Position numbers and translations under genes: made by a program. A stretch of DNA of 64,000 nt. Origin: Reticulascus tulasneorum (taxonomy: Eukaryota > Ascomycota > Sordariomycetes > Glomerellales > Reticulascaceae). Where the stretch lies: contig LSAX01000003.1 of NCBI GenBank assembly GCA_001557505.1, positions 4,712,001 through 4,776,000 of the forward strand. The letters run 5' to 3'. Below the pieces are notes generated by a model, which was not told the DNA's origin, searched no databases, and worked only from the letters and a program-made list of their open reading frames with translations. Shown here piece by piece: positions 9,555-21,701 of this stretch (its first letter is position 1; every line of letters starts with the position of its first letter).

Positions 9555-12500
9555 GTTTGATGTTGCGACTGTCAAAGTGGCCTTGCAAAGTCCCAAGAGA
9601 TATTGGAAACATTCGCAGAGGCCACATACTTATGGACGTTCGCTTCCAATGTAGCCTTAATGTCTGGAGCCGAGGATCGCTCCCAACTTGGCAGCTTAAT
9701 TTGTCTCAAGGGTAGCGTGCATAATTCATGATTCTCGGCCGGTCGACAGGTTCTTTTGGTAGTCTTTTGTCAAGGAAAACAACAATATTCATATCTACCA
9801 ACTTCTTTCACCTGCCGATCTCAATCTAGTCTGGGCCTACCAAGGACCAGGACGTAGAAACGTCATTAGTATGGTCAGGATAAGGATAGACCGGCGCTTG
9901 ATGGACCTTCCGCGGAGCTTCTAGAATGGAGTCTGCATTGTAGGAGAGCAGTTAAGGTAAGGTCGGGCATATCTTGGAAGATAAGCAGCCGTGAGCGCAG
10001 GGATCTACCAAAGCTAGAACGGACTAACGTAATGTACGATGCTGCAGCCCGGTTCTTGTTATGTTTAACTGCTTCTTACTACCCGACCTGCCTAGACTAG
10101 TTTCGAAGCCCTTGGCCCTGTAGTGAGACCATCGTATTTGCACGTCACATCGCGCGGACTTAAGTTTAACCCAACCACCTCGAATCCCGAAATCCGGAAA
10201 CAGGTTGGAGGCAACCTCATTCTTAACGTGCCCGCACAGGCTTGTATTCGCCAAAGCCTTCTCGACCAAAGTAGCAGAGCTCATCATCATCAAGCTGATG
10301 GACCGCGAATAACTCCGCGAAAACCTCTTGGATGCAGTTACCCGATTTACAGCTCGCAAGCTGCAGAACCTGGACTATGAAGGCAGGCGAATGCTATAAT
10401 GACGCTGCAATGTCTGTATTCCGACCCTAGAGAGTCGCTTCACCAGAAGCCCCCAAAGTGCCTGTGCGTTTCAGCAATAGGCTACCACGTAGACTGGATA
10501 TTCTGTACTGTTGTCTAAAAGCCGAAGATCATCTCCACCTGCCAAAAGTCGCACACTTGCGGACTCGGAGATTTCAGCCAGTGATCATGTATGACTTCGG
10601 TTCCAGTGGCGTTGGTGGAACGGGCCAACGTCAGCCCTTGCCCCAATTCGGACTGCAGACGCAAGAAATGAGGAGTAAATCGAGGAGTAACCACACTCGT
10701 ACGAGCCGCATGGCCCGCATTGGCCGCATGGCATTAGTAGGTACTGTACTGTAGACGATTATCCCCACCGGGAGATTAAACGATGATGTTTCTAAAAGTA
10801 GAACACTAGCTCTACCTCGGCCACTGGTGTTCTTGACCCTAGTCTTGTGACTGCTGTCTGAACCAGCACTGAAGCACCGACCTTCCTCATTCAATGAATT
10901 CGGAGTTCGTGGATTGGAAGGGCTTGGTGACAACTTCAACGAGCTTGTCCATGCTATCTTGGTAGCTCCCAACCTCTTACGTCGACAAGCTGCTCAGGCG
11001 ACGCGAGAGACAGAGGGGGAGGAGAGGAGGGGGAAAGGAGTTGGATTCTGGATGACTGGTGATAGCGACTCGTCCATTGAGTTGTTACCATGGCCCGGCA
11101 GTTCCATGGTTTAGGAAAGAAGTGGCGGAATTGCTCGGGGTAACATGACGACTAGTTCCGCACTGGCGGGCACACTCGACAGGCTGTGATGCCATTTCTC
11201 ACAACAAGCATCTAATAGCACATACATGCAAATCAATGCCCATGATGGTCCATTCAGCAGTTGTCACTCTATAGGAATGGAATAATTTACCCTCGAAACA
11301 TAGAGGGCGTTGGACTGACTGCTGGAGCCGACGAGCCCGTAAGGGTTGCATCATGTGCGGAAGAGATATCGGCGCAAACAATGTATGCGGGATCGTGGGC
11401 CTACCGAGAATCGGGGACCGGGAACCCGAGATCGAGAAGCCAACACTAGCGGGCGAATCTCTAGATGCCAAGGCCGCCCTAATAAGCTCGACTGGGTTTC
11501 ATTCGGTTTGCCCGAGATCGCGGCGCGGTCGTCTAGAGCGCCGGCTCTCTGACAAATTGTGCTCCGACGTCGTTGCGTCCGCGATATTCCTTGTGGATAC
11601 CGGTGCGTGCCTTGCAGTCGACTTGCCGTCGTTGCGAGAGGCGCAGCAGTGGGGAACTCACTCAGGCAGCGGGCCGGGCCTTTGGTGTGTCGGAGATGCA
11701 CTCTCAACATGGCACAGCAGCTATGAGTTGGAGACACCCAGACGTTGACGAAATTCCTTAGCACCAAATGATGAACAGATAGTAAGTTACTCAGGGCATT
11801 CCAAAGACGTCAGGGATATGGAATGTTGGTCGACGGCTTGAACCAATTTGGCACTGTGGGCAATTAAGTAGGCTTTTCGGATCGGGTAATCTATCTTGTC
11901 CTACGCAGACAAATGGCTAGCTGCTCACGAACACTAAGAGTGGGCATGTCCAAGATTGAACGAGTTTCTGCGGACAACCTAGGTCCTCAAAAAACGATGC
12001 GGTCGCTGACTGATGAATCACGCTAACTAACGAGGCTACCTAGGTGAGGCTACGTGGCGGTAGCTACGTATTCTCGCCTTATCTCAAGGCTTAACCCCGA
12101 GATAATGTATGACGTAACTTGGAGATATCGATAGGGGTTGGTAGTACTCCGTCAGGAGGAAGGGACAAATTTAAAATACGTCCGGTAATAATAATGCAGT
12201 GGCTGAGAGTACCTTAGCTGGTAGTTACGTGAGTACCAAGTGGAGAGCCTATCCTATCTCTCTCTCATCAGAGCAAGGAAAAAACTGGTCCGAAGCCATG
12301 CCATCACCTGCTACCTAAGCCGCCACACGCCGCTAAGATTAGGTAGCCACTGCCCCCGGCTGCGTGATAGGCAAAGTTATGCACCTGTGGCGGTGGGTTC
12401 CCCCCTGGAACCCGAGATTGGGCTTCTGAAGCACCCAGGGCCAACCCCCAACTAGCTGCCACTAGATGCTTGGCATCTGGCACTTCACACCAATGCGCAA

Positions 12501-13292
12501 CGATGTCATCGACAAGCGCGGCGACATCCGCAAACTCAATCTTGCAGAGTCTACAATGCGCAGAGACAAACGCCCAGCTGGTACGTATTTTACTGCCAAC
12601 GTGTCCCAACCAAAGACCAGGATTGTAATGATTTCGGAATTTCACAGACAAGGGGGGGGTGCCCCGGTATACATCAGTATCGTACTCCAGGCAACAGGAT
12701 TGGACACCCCGTGTCACACAGTTCAGCGTGTTCAGCCTTTTTTTGGTGTGGAGCGGTGCCAAGGTGCTTCTGCGACCAATTAGCATGCGCCCCGTTGGAT
12801 TCCGTGTGGTTGGGAACCTTGGGAATCTTTGCAGGTTGTGGTAATTAGAATACAAGCTTGTTGGTGTATGCCGAGCCTGACATGCAGTTGGCGTGCCGTT
12901 ACGCGTGGCACAGTCCGGGCAGACTTTCCCGACCACTTACGGGACCATGTTCTGTAGTCGCAAAGGACTCGGGCAAACGCCTGATGGGCTTATCTTGGAT
13001 GCGGTGGGCTCCTTTCCCCCTAACCGCCTGTGCGACGCAACCACTCAATCCTTCCTGAGCCTCCCTTTTCTCGACAGCACATCATTGCAGTCCGCCATGT
13101 CATGCATTTATCATCTACGCCTTCAGTGAGGTTGATGTTGCGAGACACGTGAGGATCCCGCGACTTCACCCCCATCACTAAGCGGTTACGAGGCGTACAG
13201 CCCAACATATCACCTTTCTTGCGTCGAATCGGCCCAAGGTTGGCTGAGAATTATCCATTTGAGTCTCAGACACCTTGCCACTGCGTCCAGGC
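9555..13292. other. Long intergenic region between divergent genes
   Basis: About 3.7 kb separating the minus-strand subtilase from the plus-strand glycosyltransferase-like gene. No supported gene. Two weak hints are described under findings: a coding-like stretch at about 10210-10392 (+) and a 210-codon minus-strand frame at 12304-12936. Confidence 0.35.
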
Positions 13293-14747
13293 ATGCCTAA
13301 AATTCCTGTCATGCGCAGCCAGCGTCAGGTTCTCTTTCTGGTCGCCCTCCTCTTTGGCGCCTCTCTGGTTTTCCTGCTGCGAACGACGAACTACGGCAAA
13401 GACGTCATCGCCAAAGTATCCAACATCAATGGCAACGCACCTCCGGTGAATCAATCTCCGGGAACAGCAGCTCCAGGCGCGCCGCCACCACCGCCAAAAG
13501 TACCAACCCCGAAATACAAGCCGACGCCGACCTACACCCCTCCGCCTGTCAAAGACCCCTTTCCTCTTCTCGCGACATCGACGCCGCCGCCCATCCCGAA
13601 GTGGAATGTGCCGAAGAAGAATCTTCATGGCGACTATGGGTTGAAGAAGCCGCCGCCGCTGATCATAGGCTTCACTCGCACATGGCCGCTCTTGCTACAA
13701 GCGGTCGTGTCGTACATCACGGCAGGATGGCCGGCCGACCAGATATACGTCGTTGAAAACACCGGCGTTCAGCAAAGCAACACGCTTGGGAAGCTAACTC
13801 TGCAAAATCCTTTCTATCTGAACCATACCACGTTGAAGAAACTCGGTGTCAACATAGTCCAGACGCCAGTCTTGCTCACCTTTGCCCAGCTGCAGAACTT
13901 CTACATCCACATGGCCCACCAAAACGATTGGCCGCACTACTTTTGGAGCCATATGGATGTGTTGGCTTTGTCCTACGAAGAGGGTGTTCCCGACCTTACG
14001 CCACCGTACAATCAACCCGGTTACAAATCCGTGTACGAGCTGTGTCTGACGGCCCTGAACGACACGCTCCACGCCGATGACAAATGGGCGCTCCGGTTTT
14101 TTGCCTATGACCACTTGGCTCTGGTGAACCGGGCAGCATACGACGATGTCGGAGGATGGGATACCTTAATTCCGTACTACATCGGTGACTGTGACATGCA
14201 TTCAAGGTTGGGGATGGCTGGGTGGAGCCAATCTGACAAGAGGGCCGGCATAATCACCGACGTTGCAGCCGCCGTCGATGACCTGTCCATTCTATACCGC
14301 GATCCCGGCATCACACCCTCCTTCACGGATCCAAATCCACCACCACCTCCACCGCCACCGGCAAAGGGGTCCCGATTTCGCTTCATGCAGAGAAGTGAGG
14401 CTGCTCCTCCAGGAGAACCGAATCGGGGACCCATTCGTCGTGAGGAGCCACCCAGCAATAAGGACGACCCTCTCGAATACTACCTTAGTCTGAAAAGGCT
14501 GGCCGACGGCATGTTTCATCATAAGCACAGCGATCGAGGACGCAACACATGGCAGACTGGACAGAGGGGCGGTTTCGGTGAGCCCTATTACTATCCTGCC
14601 GAGGGAATTGCCAAAGGGTTCGACATAATCACAGAAGCCGGAAGAGAAGTCTACAGAAACAAATGGGGCCATCGAGACTGCGATCTTGCCAGTGGCGCCG
14701 GTTTGTCACTTTGGGACCAATGGAAGGTCGAAAAAGACTGGAATTAA
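13293..14747 (+). CDS. Type II membrane glycosyltransferase-like protein
   Basis: Single exon, 484 residues. The short basic N-terminus and one hydrophobic anchor (VLFLVALLFGASLVFLL, about residues 14-30) fit a type II Golgi membrane protein. A Pro/Thr-rich stem follows (TPKYKPTPTYTPPP), then a lumenal domain starting PPLIIGFTRTWPLLLQAVVSYI. GT-A-like features are the alternating beta/alpha start, WSHMDVLAL, and an acidic DCD in YIGDCDMHSRLG that could coordinate a metal-nucleotide sugar. A Pro-rich loop (NPPPPPPPPAKG) interrupts the C-terminal half. I do not recognise an exact family, and donor and acceptor cannot be told. An ATG at 13311 is an alternative start; both keep the anchor. Confidence 0.65.
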   Translation: MPKIPVMRSQRQVLFLVALLFGASLVFLLRTTNYGKDVIAKVSNINGNAPPVNQSPGTAAPGAPPPPPKVPTPKYKPTPTYTPPPVKDPFPLLATSTPPPIPKWNVPKKNLHGDYGLKKPPPLIIGFTRTWPLLLQAVVSYITAGWPADQIYVVENTGVQQSNTLGKLTLQNPFYLNHTTLKKLGVNIVQTPVLLTFAQLQNFYIHMAHQNDWPHYFWSHMDVLALSYEEGVPDLTPPYNQPGYKSVYELCLTALNDTLHADDKWALRFFAYDHLALVNRAAYDDVGGWDTLIPYYIGDCDMHSRLGMAGWSQSDKRAGIITDVAAAVDDLSILYRDPGITPSFTDPNPPPPPPPPAKGSRFRFMQRSEAAPPGEPNRGPIRREEPPSNKDDPLEYYLSLKRLADGMFHHKHSDRGRNTWQTGQRGGFGEPYYYPAEGIAKGFDIITEAGREVYRNKWGHRDCDLASGAGLSLWDQWKVEKDWN

Positions 14748-15968
14748 GATGTGTAGCTAGGTTCATGCGCTCGAGGTGCACATGCAACCTAATGGCAAAT
14801 ACCCAAGCAGCAATCCATATCTTGATCTGCGAAACACATTGAGTGTAGCAAGGGTTGAACTTCGGGATACCACATCTAAGGGTAGATATGTATGGAGGCA
14901 AAATATGTTCGTATCATAGATTCTCTGTCAGTAGACACAGTTAATGGAAAGATAAAGCCGACTGACCGAGCATATTTAATGTCATTCGTTTTACCGCATT
15001 GGCCGCACTGTCAACGGTGCAATGGACTGTGGATGAATCTATCGTTGTAATGCGTCTAATTTCGCCGAGTCAACAATCCCCAGAAGGCGGCACGTCATGC
15101 TTCGCGCGGAATGTGAAGAGGAAATAGTTGAACTCCCGGGAAATTTACACCTCATCCTGTGAAATTTCGAATCGCCGTCCACGGCTAAGATTGAGGGCAT
15201 TGCTCGAGGATTCAAAAGTACGTTGCGACAATGGGAATCTCTGCAACAGCTGGACTGGAATATTCTTGGATTGATCACTGTCAGTCATTGGTGTGGGCTA
15301 TTTACCTCACTACCAGACAAACCCTTGAAAGACGCTATGCGAACCAATGCCCCTGAATCAGCCACGCCAAGCTAACCTATGCCTCAAAGAACTGGGAGTA
15401 GACCTTTACTGCGGTTCCAGATTCATTATGCTACCGCCGGGAGCCAAATCATGGCTAATCTTCAAAATGATGTGGTATCCATGTGCCAAAAAAGAAAAGT
15501 CAGAGATCAGCTTCGCGGCTGAGGTACTCATCCCAACAGGTCTAGAAATATGCCAAAGCGAGCCCATCGCATGCATTCCGATCATGAGTGAGGGAAAGAC
15601 AAAGTAAGGAAAAGGCCGGGGGGACCCATACAGACGTATGCTTGCCATGTCTTCCATTCCATCTAGGCACGCGACCTGAACATACCCAGTTTGCCCAACG
15701 CTGGAGATGTGATGCAACGCCTAAAGCAAAATCAAGAGCCATGGCAAATGCCGATCTATCGTAAAGGGGTATGAGAAAGTATCCCCCAAGCCCACGGCTC
15801 CATTGCCAATGAAAGGGTCGGCTCTAGCCGGTAAAGAGACCGAATGCATATAATCGGGGGTATCGTAGTAGATCAGACATGAGGAATGTCGGCAATCCAT
15901 CAGACAAACAGGTATGGAATGTTCTTGGCAACTGCCAAGAGCAGGAAAATAGGTTCATTCAATGCTTC
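14748..15968. other. Intergenic, no supported gene
   Basis: About 1.2 kb containing the 3' regions of two convergent genes. Nothing recognisable in any frame. Confidence 0.35.
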
Positions 15969-16362
15969 TTATCCGAAGTCGAGTTCGTATGCTGCTTGTT
16001 CTGGTGGTGATGGTGATGGTGGTGGTGTTGGTGGTGATGGTGGGAGGAATGGTGTTTCCGTAGCTGTAATATTCTGTCAGGCTGGTATTCTACCCATGGA
16101 GCATGTTGCGGCGGACGGTTCTGGGCCTTCTTACCCTTTGTCGACCCCTACGCTCCTCTTCGTCCGAGGAGCCATGGCTGAGACGCCGTCTCTCCTCCTC
16201 GTACCAGGCGCTCAGGGACTTCCCACCAAACATTAAATCATCGTCCTCGATAATCGTGGTCGATACCCATGTTTGGGAACTGAGCTCGGCTTCTCGTCCT
16301 TTAGAATCCATGGGTCCGGGAATGGCGAAGTAGTGCGTTTGATTCGACGACGAGGGAGGCAT
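15969..16362 (-). CDS. Small conserved-looking unknown protein (110 aa)
   Basis: Function unknown. Exon 1 is 16362-16135 and exon 2 is 16073-15969; the 61-nt intron starts GTAAGA and ends CTGACAG, and splicing is in phase. The N-terminal half carries motifs that look conserved rather than random: SNQTHYFAIPGPMDSKGREA, SSQTWVSTTIIEDDDLMFGG and LSAWYEEERRRLS. The second exon encodes a proline spacer (PPSPPTPPPSPSPP) and ends EQAAYELDFG. Reading through the intron gives an unrelated tail, so the spliced form is preferred because of its protein-like C-terminus. No signal or membrane segment; probably cytosolic or nuclear. The proline codons lie in a CCA/TCA microsatellite. Confidence 0.65.
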
Positions 16363-19300
16363 CTATCGTGAGAGTAAATTCGGCGGCGACGCAAGGTCTT
16401 TAATATGGTGCTACTGATCTCGACGCGTCTGGCGGTTTTGCTTTGATGACTTGCGCGTAGTGCGGGCCGTGGTTTGGAGGCGCTGGGAAGATCGCGGGGA
16501 AGGTTGATTAAGGTTGATGCAGGGTCCAGCGGGATGTGGGAGATGTGTCCCCTTTTGTCTGAATCCCGAGAAAGGTGAGAAGAGGGATGCGACAGAGGTA
16601 GGTGAGAACCGAGAAGCTGGGATGGCAGACAGTCCGAAGTAAAGGAAGAGACGAGCGCTCTCGGAAGATGCGACAAGAAAGCTGGGTTCGTCTCTTTTTT
16701 GACTCTCAGCTCTCCTCGTGTGGCGGGAAAGCGGAAGGTGAAAGAAGGCTGGACCGAGACAGGCTGATGGAGAGGTGTGGGCTGCGGGGCTTTCCGGGAT
16801 TGGGAAGGTCACGAAGATTCTGGGTAAGTTATGTATGTCTCAAAGTCTGTGCCAAGGTTTCCAGTGGGAGTCGAGCCAATGCGGAAATCGCTAGGCGAGA
16901 GAACCAAAAGGGTCGTGAGATGGAGGGTTTCCGTTAGGCCAATCTGCGAAGAGGAAGCCTGTGAGATGTTGCCTCCGTTTCGAGGTTTCGAGGTTTGAAT
17001 CTTCAGTCAACGGAGGAGACGGGTGATTTTCAGTTCAAGCAAGAATTATCCGGGGTAAGTTCCAGGGGTTGAGGAAGTGGGAAGCCTGTTGTACTTGTAT
17101 TCGCAGTGTTTCGCCGCCGGCGGAGAGGCGAAAATCCCACGGTACCCGCAGTGCTACGAGAATGACCGACTCTCTGGGCTGGGTCTCTAATAAAAGCGAG
17201 TAATGACGCTGGCAATTCAGGTGCTGGTGAGGTGAGAATGGTAGAAGGATGATGATATAATTCGCATGGCGCCGCGCACCAGCGCCGGGTTGGTGGGGAT
17301 CCGTAAAGAAAGTACAGAAGTCATAGGTACCTAATGTACTCCGTACCACCTGGCTTAGATAGGTAGCCCTGGCCTCAGTCGTCCACCGACATATGATGGC
17401 AACATAACTAGCCGCTAATTAAATAACTACGCCTGAGTCTGCATGGCCGAATTGGTAGCCTGCCTGCCCGCGGTACTACCACCCGTATTATGTGGCATTA
17501 CGCGGTGTTGGGAGAGAGTGACATGCTTTTCCCGCGTACAGAGCTTTCCGTCCTGTCCAATTTCCTGTTTTTGGCCGTGGTTCGAAAAAGTGTCGCCGTT
17601 TGCCCTCGATGATCGGCCAGGTCTTGGCCCCTGCGCAATGCCAACAATGTCCTGACTCGGAAAGTGATATGCAGCCGTATAATCCCTTTTCTGCTGATGA
17701 CCGGCAGTGGGAAGGATGGATGATGACACCCGACCGGGATTACCCAGCACCCCTCGACCGCCTCTGGGTCTGGCTTCGTCGGGTCTAGTCGTTGAGGCTT
17801 ATGGAGGCGTTTTACGCGGCCAGATCTTCCGTCGTCCTTGGCATTGCTGCAGTGCGATGGGCCATCATCAGAAGTGATGACAGGACAAGCTGCGCTCATC
17901 TGCTTGGTTTAACCAAATATATCCAACCTTTCCGGAGCATGTGTCTAACATCAGATACAGCTAATTAGATTGACCTCCCTGACCAGGGCAGGATCGAAAA
18001 TCTAACCCATCAACAAATGAATTTGAATGACCCTCTTACAGGCGACACGTGGGCTTGAGATTGAGAAATCCCGAACTACCTACCTGGGTAGATAGCCTCC
18101 CAGCACAGTCTGCTGTGTTGTTGCCAACCCAATAAGTCACGCCGAATGAGTATCTACGTCTCTATACCTGGGGCCAGGATTTGAACCCCCAACAATTGAA
18201 GTCCCTCACCCACCTAGTCAACCTGAGCATCAGCACATCCCCACGCCCGAGTCCGCCCGAGTGCCCTCAGAAACGCCGACACAACATTCAACCCGCCACA
18301 AATGGGTACAACATAAGCTTCACCTGCAAGGCATCTTACGTGATGCTGTTAGTGACACCGCCTTGAGCTCAGCCCATTTCGGCCACCTTTACCGTGCCCT
18401 TGTACACTCTACGACGGAGTAGTTGCCGCAAGTCAAAGTTCGTCCTATCACACGGATTTCAGTCTCCCTCTCATGTCTGTTACACAGAACATCCATAGCC
18501 TACCCTCCTGCCCGAATGGGTCACATGCGCCTCATGGAAGCATCACAATACCATCATGTCAGCCTCGTGACCCTGTGGCCCATATCCTCAGAGATATATG
18601 CTGCCTTGCTTTGCAGGTTGAATTTCAACCACGTTATCAAGCTTGCGAGAACCTATCCGCTTGGTATCAAGGGTGCGGGACAGGTGGTACCGAGAAGCAT
18701 ACCCTCTTAGATTGTCCCCAGCCGCGTTTGATAATGATCGCAAGTATCTAGCTGAGAGAGCTTCGGGCACCCTTCCCTTTTGCCAGTGTCCCTCAGCTAA
18801 TGTGCCACCTGAACCTGTACAACCCCGCATTGAGGCCCCAAGCGAACCCAGAAACCCCAGCGTAAATTAATCGGTAAGGCGGGGGGGCCAACTCGGCTTG
18901 TTTTATTTTTGGTAGATTTCCATAGCTTCCTCTATTCACCAATCCTATTGAGATCTATGGATCTCCTTTTGCCAACTACATTAGGTTTTAATCACAACCG
19001 AACTTCCAGTACCCTGAGACTCGCCAACGTCCCCCGAGACCAGGTCTCTTGTCGCAAGTCAGCTGCCATCCTGGCACAAACACCCTCCTCTTGGCACCCC
19101 ACCAAGCGGTACCTAAAGCCGAGTCTCAGTGATCACATGCCGATGCTTCCGAACCTCCAGAATGAATTTCCGTGCATCCAGCCTGCTAAGGAGGAATGAC
19201 CCACTATCGATGGCCCTAAATATAGGGCCGACCTGGGAAGATTGTACTTGAACCGTCTGCTAAGGTAGGTAACGTGTACGCGCCGTACGCGATCGGTTCG

Positions 19301-20384
19301 AGCATGAAGGACTCAATGCTCCAGCCCGCATTAGGTACTATCTGGTCACAAGGCTACTTTTGACATCTTTGCTGGATTGCGATGTCAAAGTCAAGCAGCA
19401 ACCTCAGTTCAAGACATGGTATCGCATGCCCCCTTTTAGCTCGCTCCTTGAAAATGGTCGTTTTACGGAGGAACCTGTCGCTTCCACTGTGAACAATCCA
19501 TGTAAACGATCTAACAATCCCCCGAAGTCCATCAGTTACACCAATGACGCATCCATCCGGAGTCACCATTCAGGTATAGCGGCCACGACAATACCAAGGA
19601 CCCAGATGCCATAACCCCTTTAGTTGAAGGTTCTACTCCATAGTAGAAGCGTACTTGAGAAACGTTCATTCTGCATCGTGGATGGGTGATCTGTTCACAG
19701 ATGGATTTGCCACGAAAACCATTCCCCCACTCTCGGCTGGTGACATCATCCTCCACAAAAGCCACACCAGTGTGGGCCATGTCAAAAACGGACAAGGTTT
19801 GAATATCGACAATCGTTCGCTGGACCGTGGCCATCTATCCCATCTGCCGGTCTTGCGCCTCTAGCCTCACTCTTATCTCTGGCGCCCGGGCTGCTGATAC
19901 TCGGGTTGAATCCGTCGTGGCCCTGAAGGCTTTCAACTTGTGCTACAACTACGTACTTGATTGAACTCACATGGATATCCTCAAGTACAGTAACGCCTAA
20001 CGTGATCATGCCATGTTTGGCTCCAAAGCTACAAATACCAGCAAACATGGTTTGGACTAAATCATACAAAGTACTAAGAACCCACCGCACTGGTAGAGTA
20101 GAGTTTAGAATGCCTTCGAGGATCTAGCGGTCAACAATGGAATTCTTCGAACTTGCGACATGGTTCGTAGAGGAAGCTGAACACAGATATACGTATATCA
20201 AAATCTAGATGTGATAAACCCATGAATTGGTCCGATCAAGCAATAGTATGGACGAATAACTGAAAGATTGCTAGGAAGAGAACGCCAAACCCCATTCATG
20301 CGCCAAACCCGCGTGTTATTCCCCGCACATTGGGTACAGCTGGTATTTGAACATATCATCTGTGACCAGTAGCTGTCAATCTGT
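16363..20384. other. Long gene-poor stretch
   Basis: About 4 kb. The first 500-600 bp are probably promoter/5'UTR of the 110-residue gene. Several 80-150 codon frames occur on both strands (for example 16411-16812, 17498-17899 and 19532-20090) but overlap each other and have no recognisable content. A tRNA-like T-loop at about 18170 does not fold into a tRNA. Confidence 0.35.
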
Positions 20385-21701
20385 CTACTTCCTATCGTCG
20401 CCGTCATCCTCGTTGTCGTTTTCCTCGTCACCATCTGGCTTCTTTGGGCTGTCACTCTTCTTTTTTTCGTCAGCCTTCTTTCCCTTGTCCACCTTCTTCG
20501 ACTTCTCTTTCTTGGCTTTCTTTTCCTCTTCCCTCTTCTTCTTCTCTTCCTCTTCCTTCTCCTTCTTGATCTTCTGCTTCTCCTCTTCCTCCAACTTCAC
20601 CCAGTCTGTAGACTTATCGGCTCGATCTTCGTGCAGGCTATCGATCATGGACTGCCCCAGTCTTGGGGCAGAGCTGCCAATCTTCGCTCTACCAACTAAA
20701 CTCACAAAAATAGCGGCGCCAACAATCGCAGTTAGGACGAATCGAAATGTTCCATACCATGCCGGAGCCCAGCCATGGGCAGTCGCTCGGGCGTCAGCAA
20801 GGTAGAGAAACGTAAATGCAGCGAATTGTGCTGTTAAGGCATATTCGACGGGCATTAGCAGCGTCGGCCAGGCTACTACAGGTGCAAGGACACCAATGCC
20901 ATATCGAAATCTGGAGCGTGATGCCGAGGGTTGCCTCTCCGTATATTCCATGCCCTGAAAAGTTTAATTACTGTTGAAACAGATCGGGGACTTGAAAGAA
21001 CTAACCCAGTGGACGGCACCAAGAAACGAAATGAGTACTGCACCATAGCCAAGCTGAAGGGGTTCCAGCAATCCAAGCCAGTATTGCGCGGTATCATGGT
21101 TCATGTAAATGTGATTCAAAAAGGCCGACGATGATGGCCAGGTCGTATTCAAATCCCAACTAAGATATACTGTGCTCAGGGAGGTGGCGAGGTAAGGCAG
21201 AGTTCCAGCCAAGCCCAGCGCATATGGCTCTCTTGGCACGTTGTCGAGGGCGAAGGTGTCTTTGACGATATTCTGCCCAAGCTATTTAGCGAGCAGGAAT
21301 CGATTCAGATGCTGGAATATACCTACCACGTCGTGTTGTAGACCCCTCAACACGTCGTCGTTATTCTGATTGGGGGCAGCTTGGCTGGGCTCGATAAACT
21401 GACGGGTCGAAGAGTCCACTGATACCTCAGTAGGGCGGGCCTCAATTATCTTTTGAGCAATCTCCTTCTCTGACTTTCGGTCAATCCCAGCCTTTGGAGG
21501 TCCAACATTTGTAGCGAATGCAGAATGTCTCGGCCGAGACTTGAAGTAGCAACCGAGAGCGAGAGCGGACGCGTTGGCAGGCCGAATGCTGGTTGAAGTT
21601 GTGGACGGTAGGTATTTGGTAGAAAATGACGGTAGTGATGTTGAGGGTTTTAGAACTACTCGCGGAACAGCTCGCGCGATTGGCCGCGTGCCTCGTAACA
21701 T
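20385..21701 (-). CDS. Mitochondrial inner-membrane protein, DUF3429/TMEM69 family
   Basis: Exons 21701-21327, 21272-21006 and 20954-20385 (introns 55 and 51 nt) give 403 residues. The Arg-rich, acid-free N-terminus (MLRGTRPIARAVPRVVLKPS) fits a mitochondrial presequence. The membrane domain carries NVPREPYALGLAGTLPYLAT and LLEPLQLGYGAVLISFLGAVHWG, spanning the second splice junction, which is the DUF3429 pattern; further hydrophobic helices follow (VLAPVVAWPTLLMPVEYALT). The last about 80 residues are a Lys/Glu-rich coiled-coil-like tail ending acidic (DGDEENDNEDDGDD). The biochemical role is not established in the family as I know it. An ATG at 21764 would add a poorer N-terminus after a possible 5'UTR splice site. 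Divergent from Vps13. Confidence 0.8.

Noticed and set aside
16003..16040. GGT/GAT microsatellite as a stand-alone repeat or a poly-His peptide gene
   Set aside because: Spliced in phase it encodes the proline spacer of the 110-residue protein; the poly-His reading is another frame.
16411..16937. Overlapping open frames on both strands upstream of the 110-residue gene
   Set aside because: They overlap each other and the presumed 5'UTR, and have no recognisable motifs.
18155..18190. tRNA-like T-loop (minus strand GGTTCAAATCC) near 18170
   Set aside because: The T-stem does not pair over its outer positions, and no acceptor, D or anticodon arms can be drawn around it.
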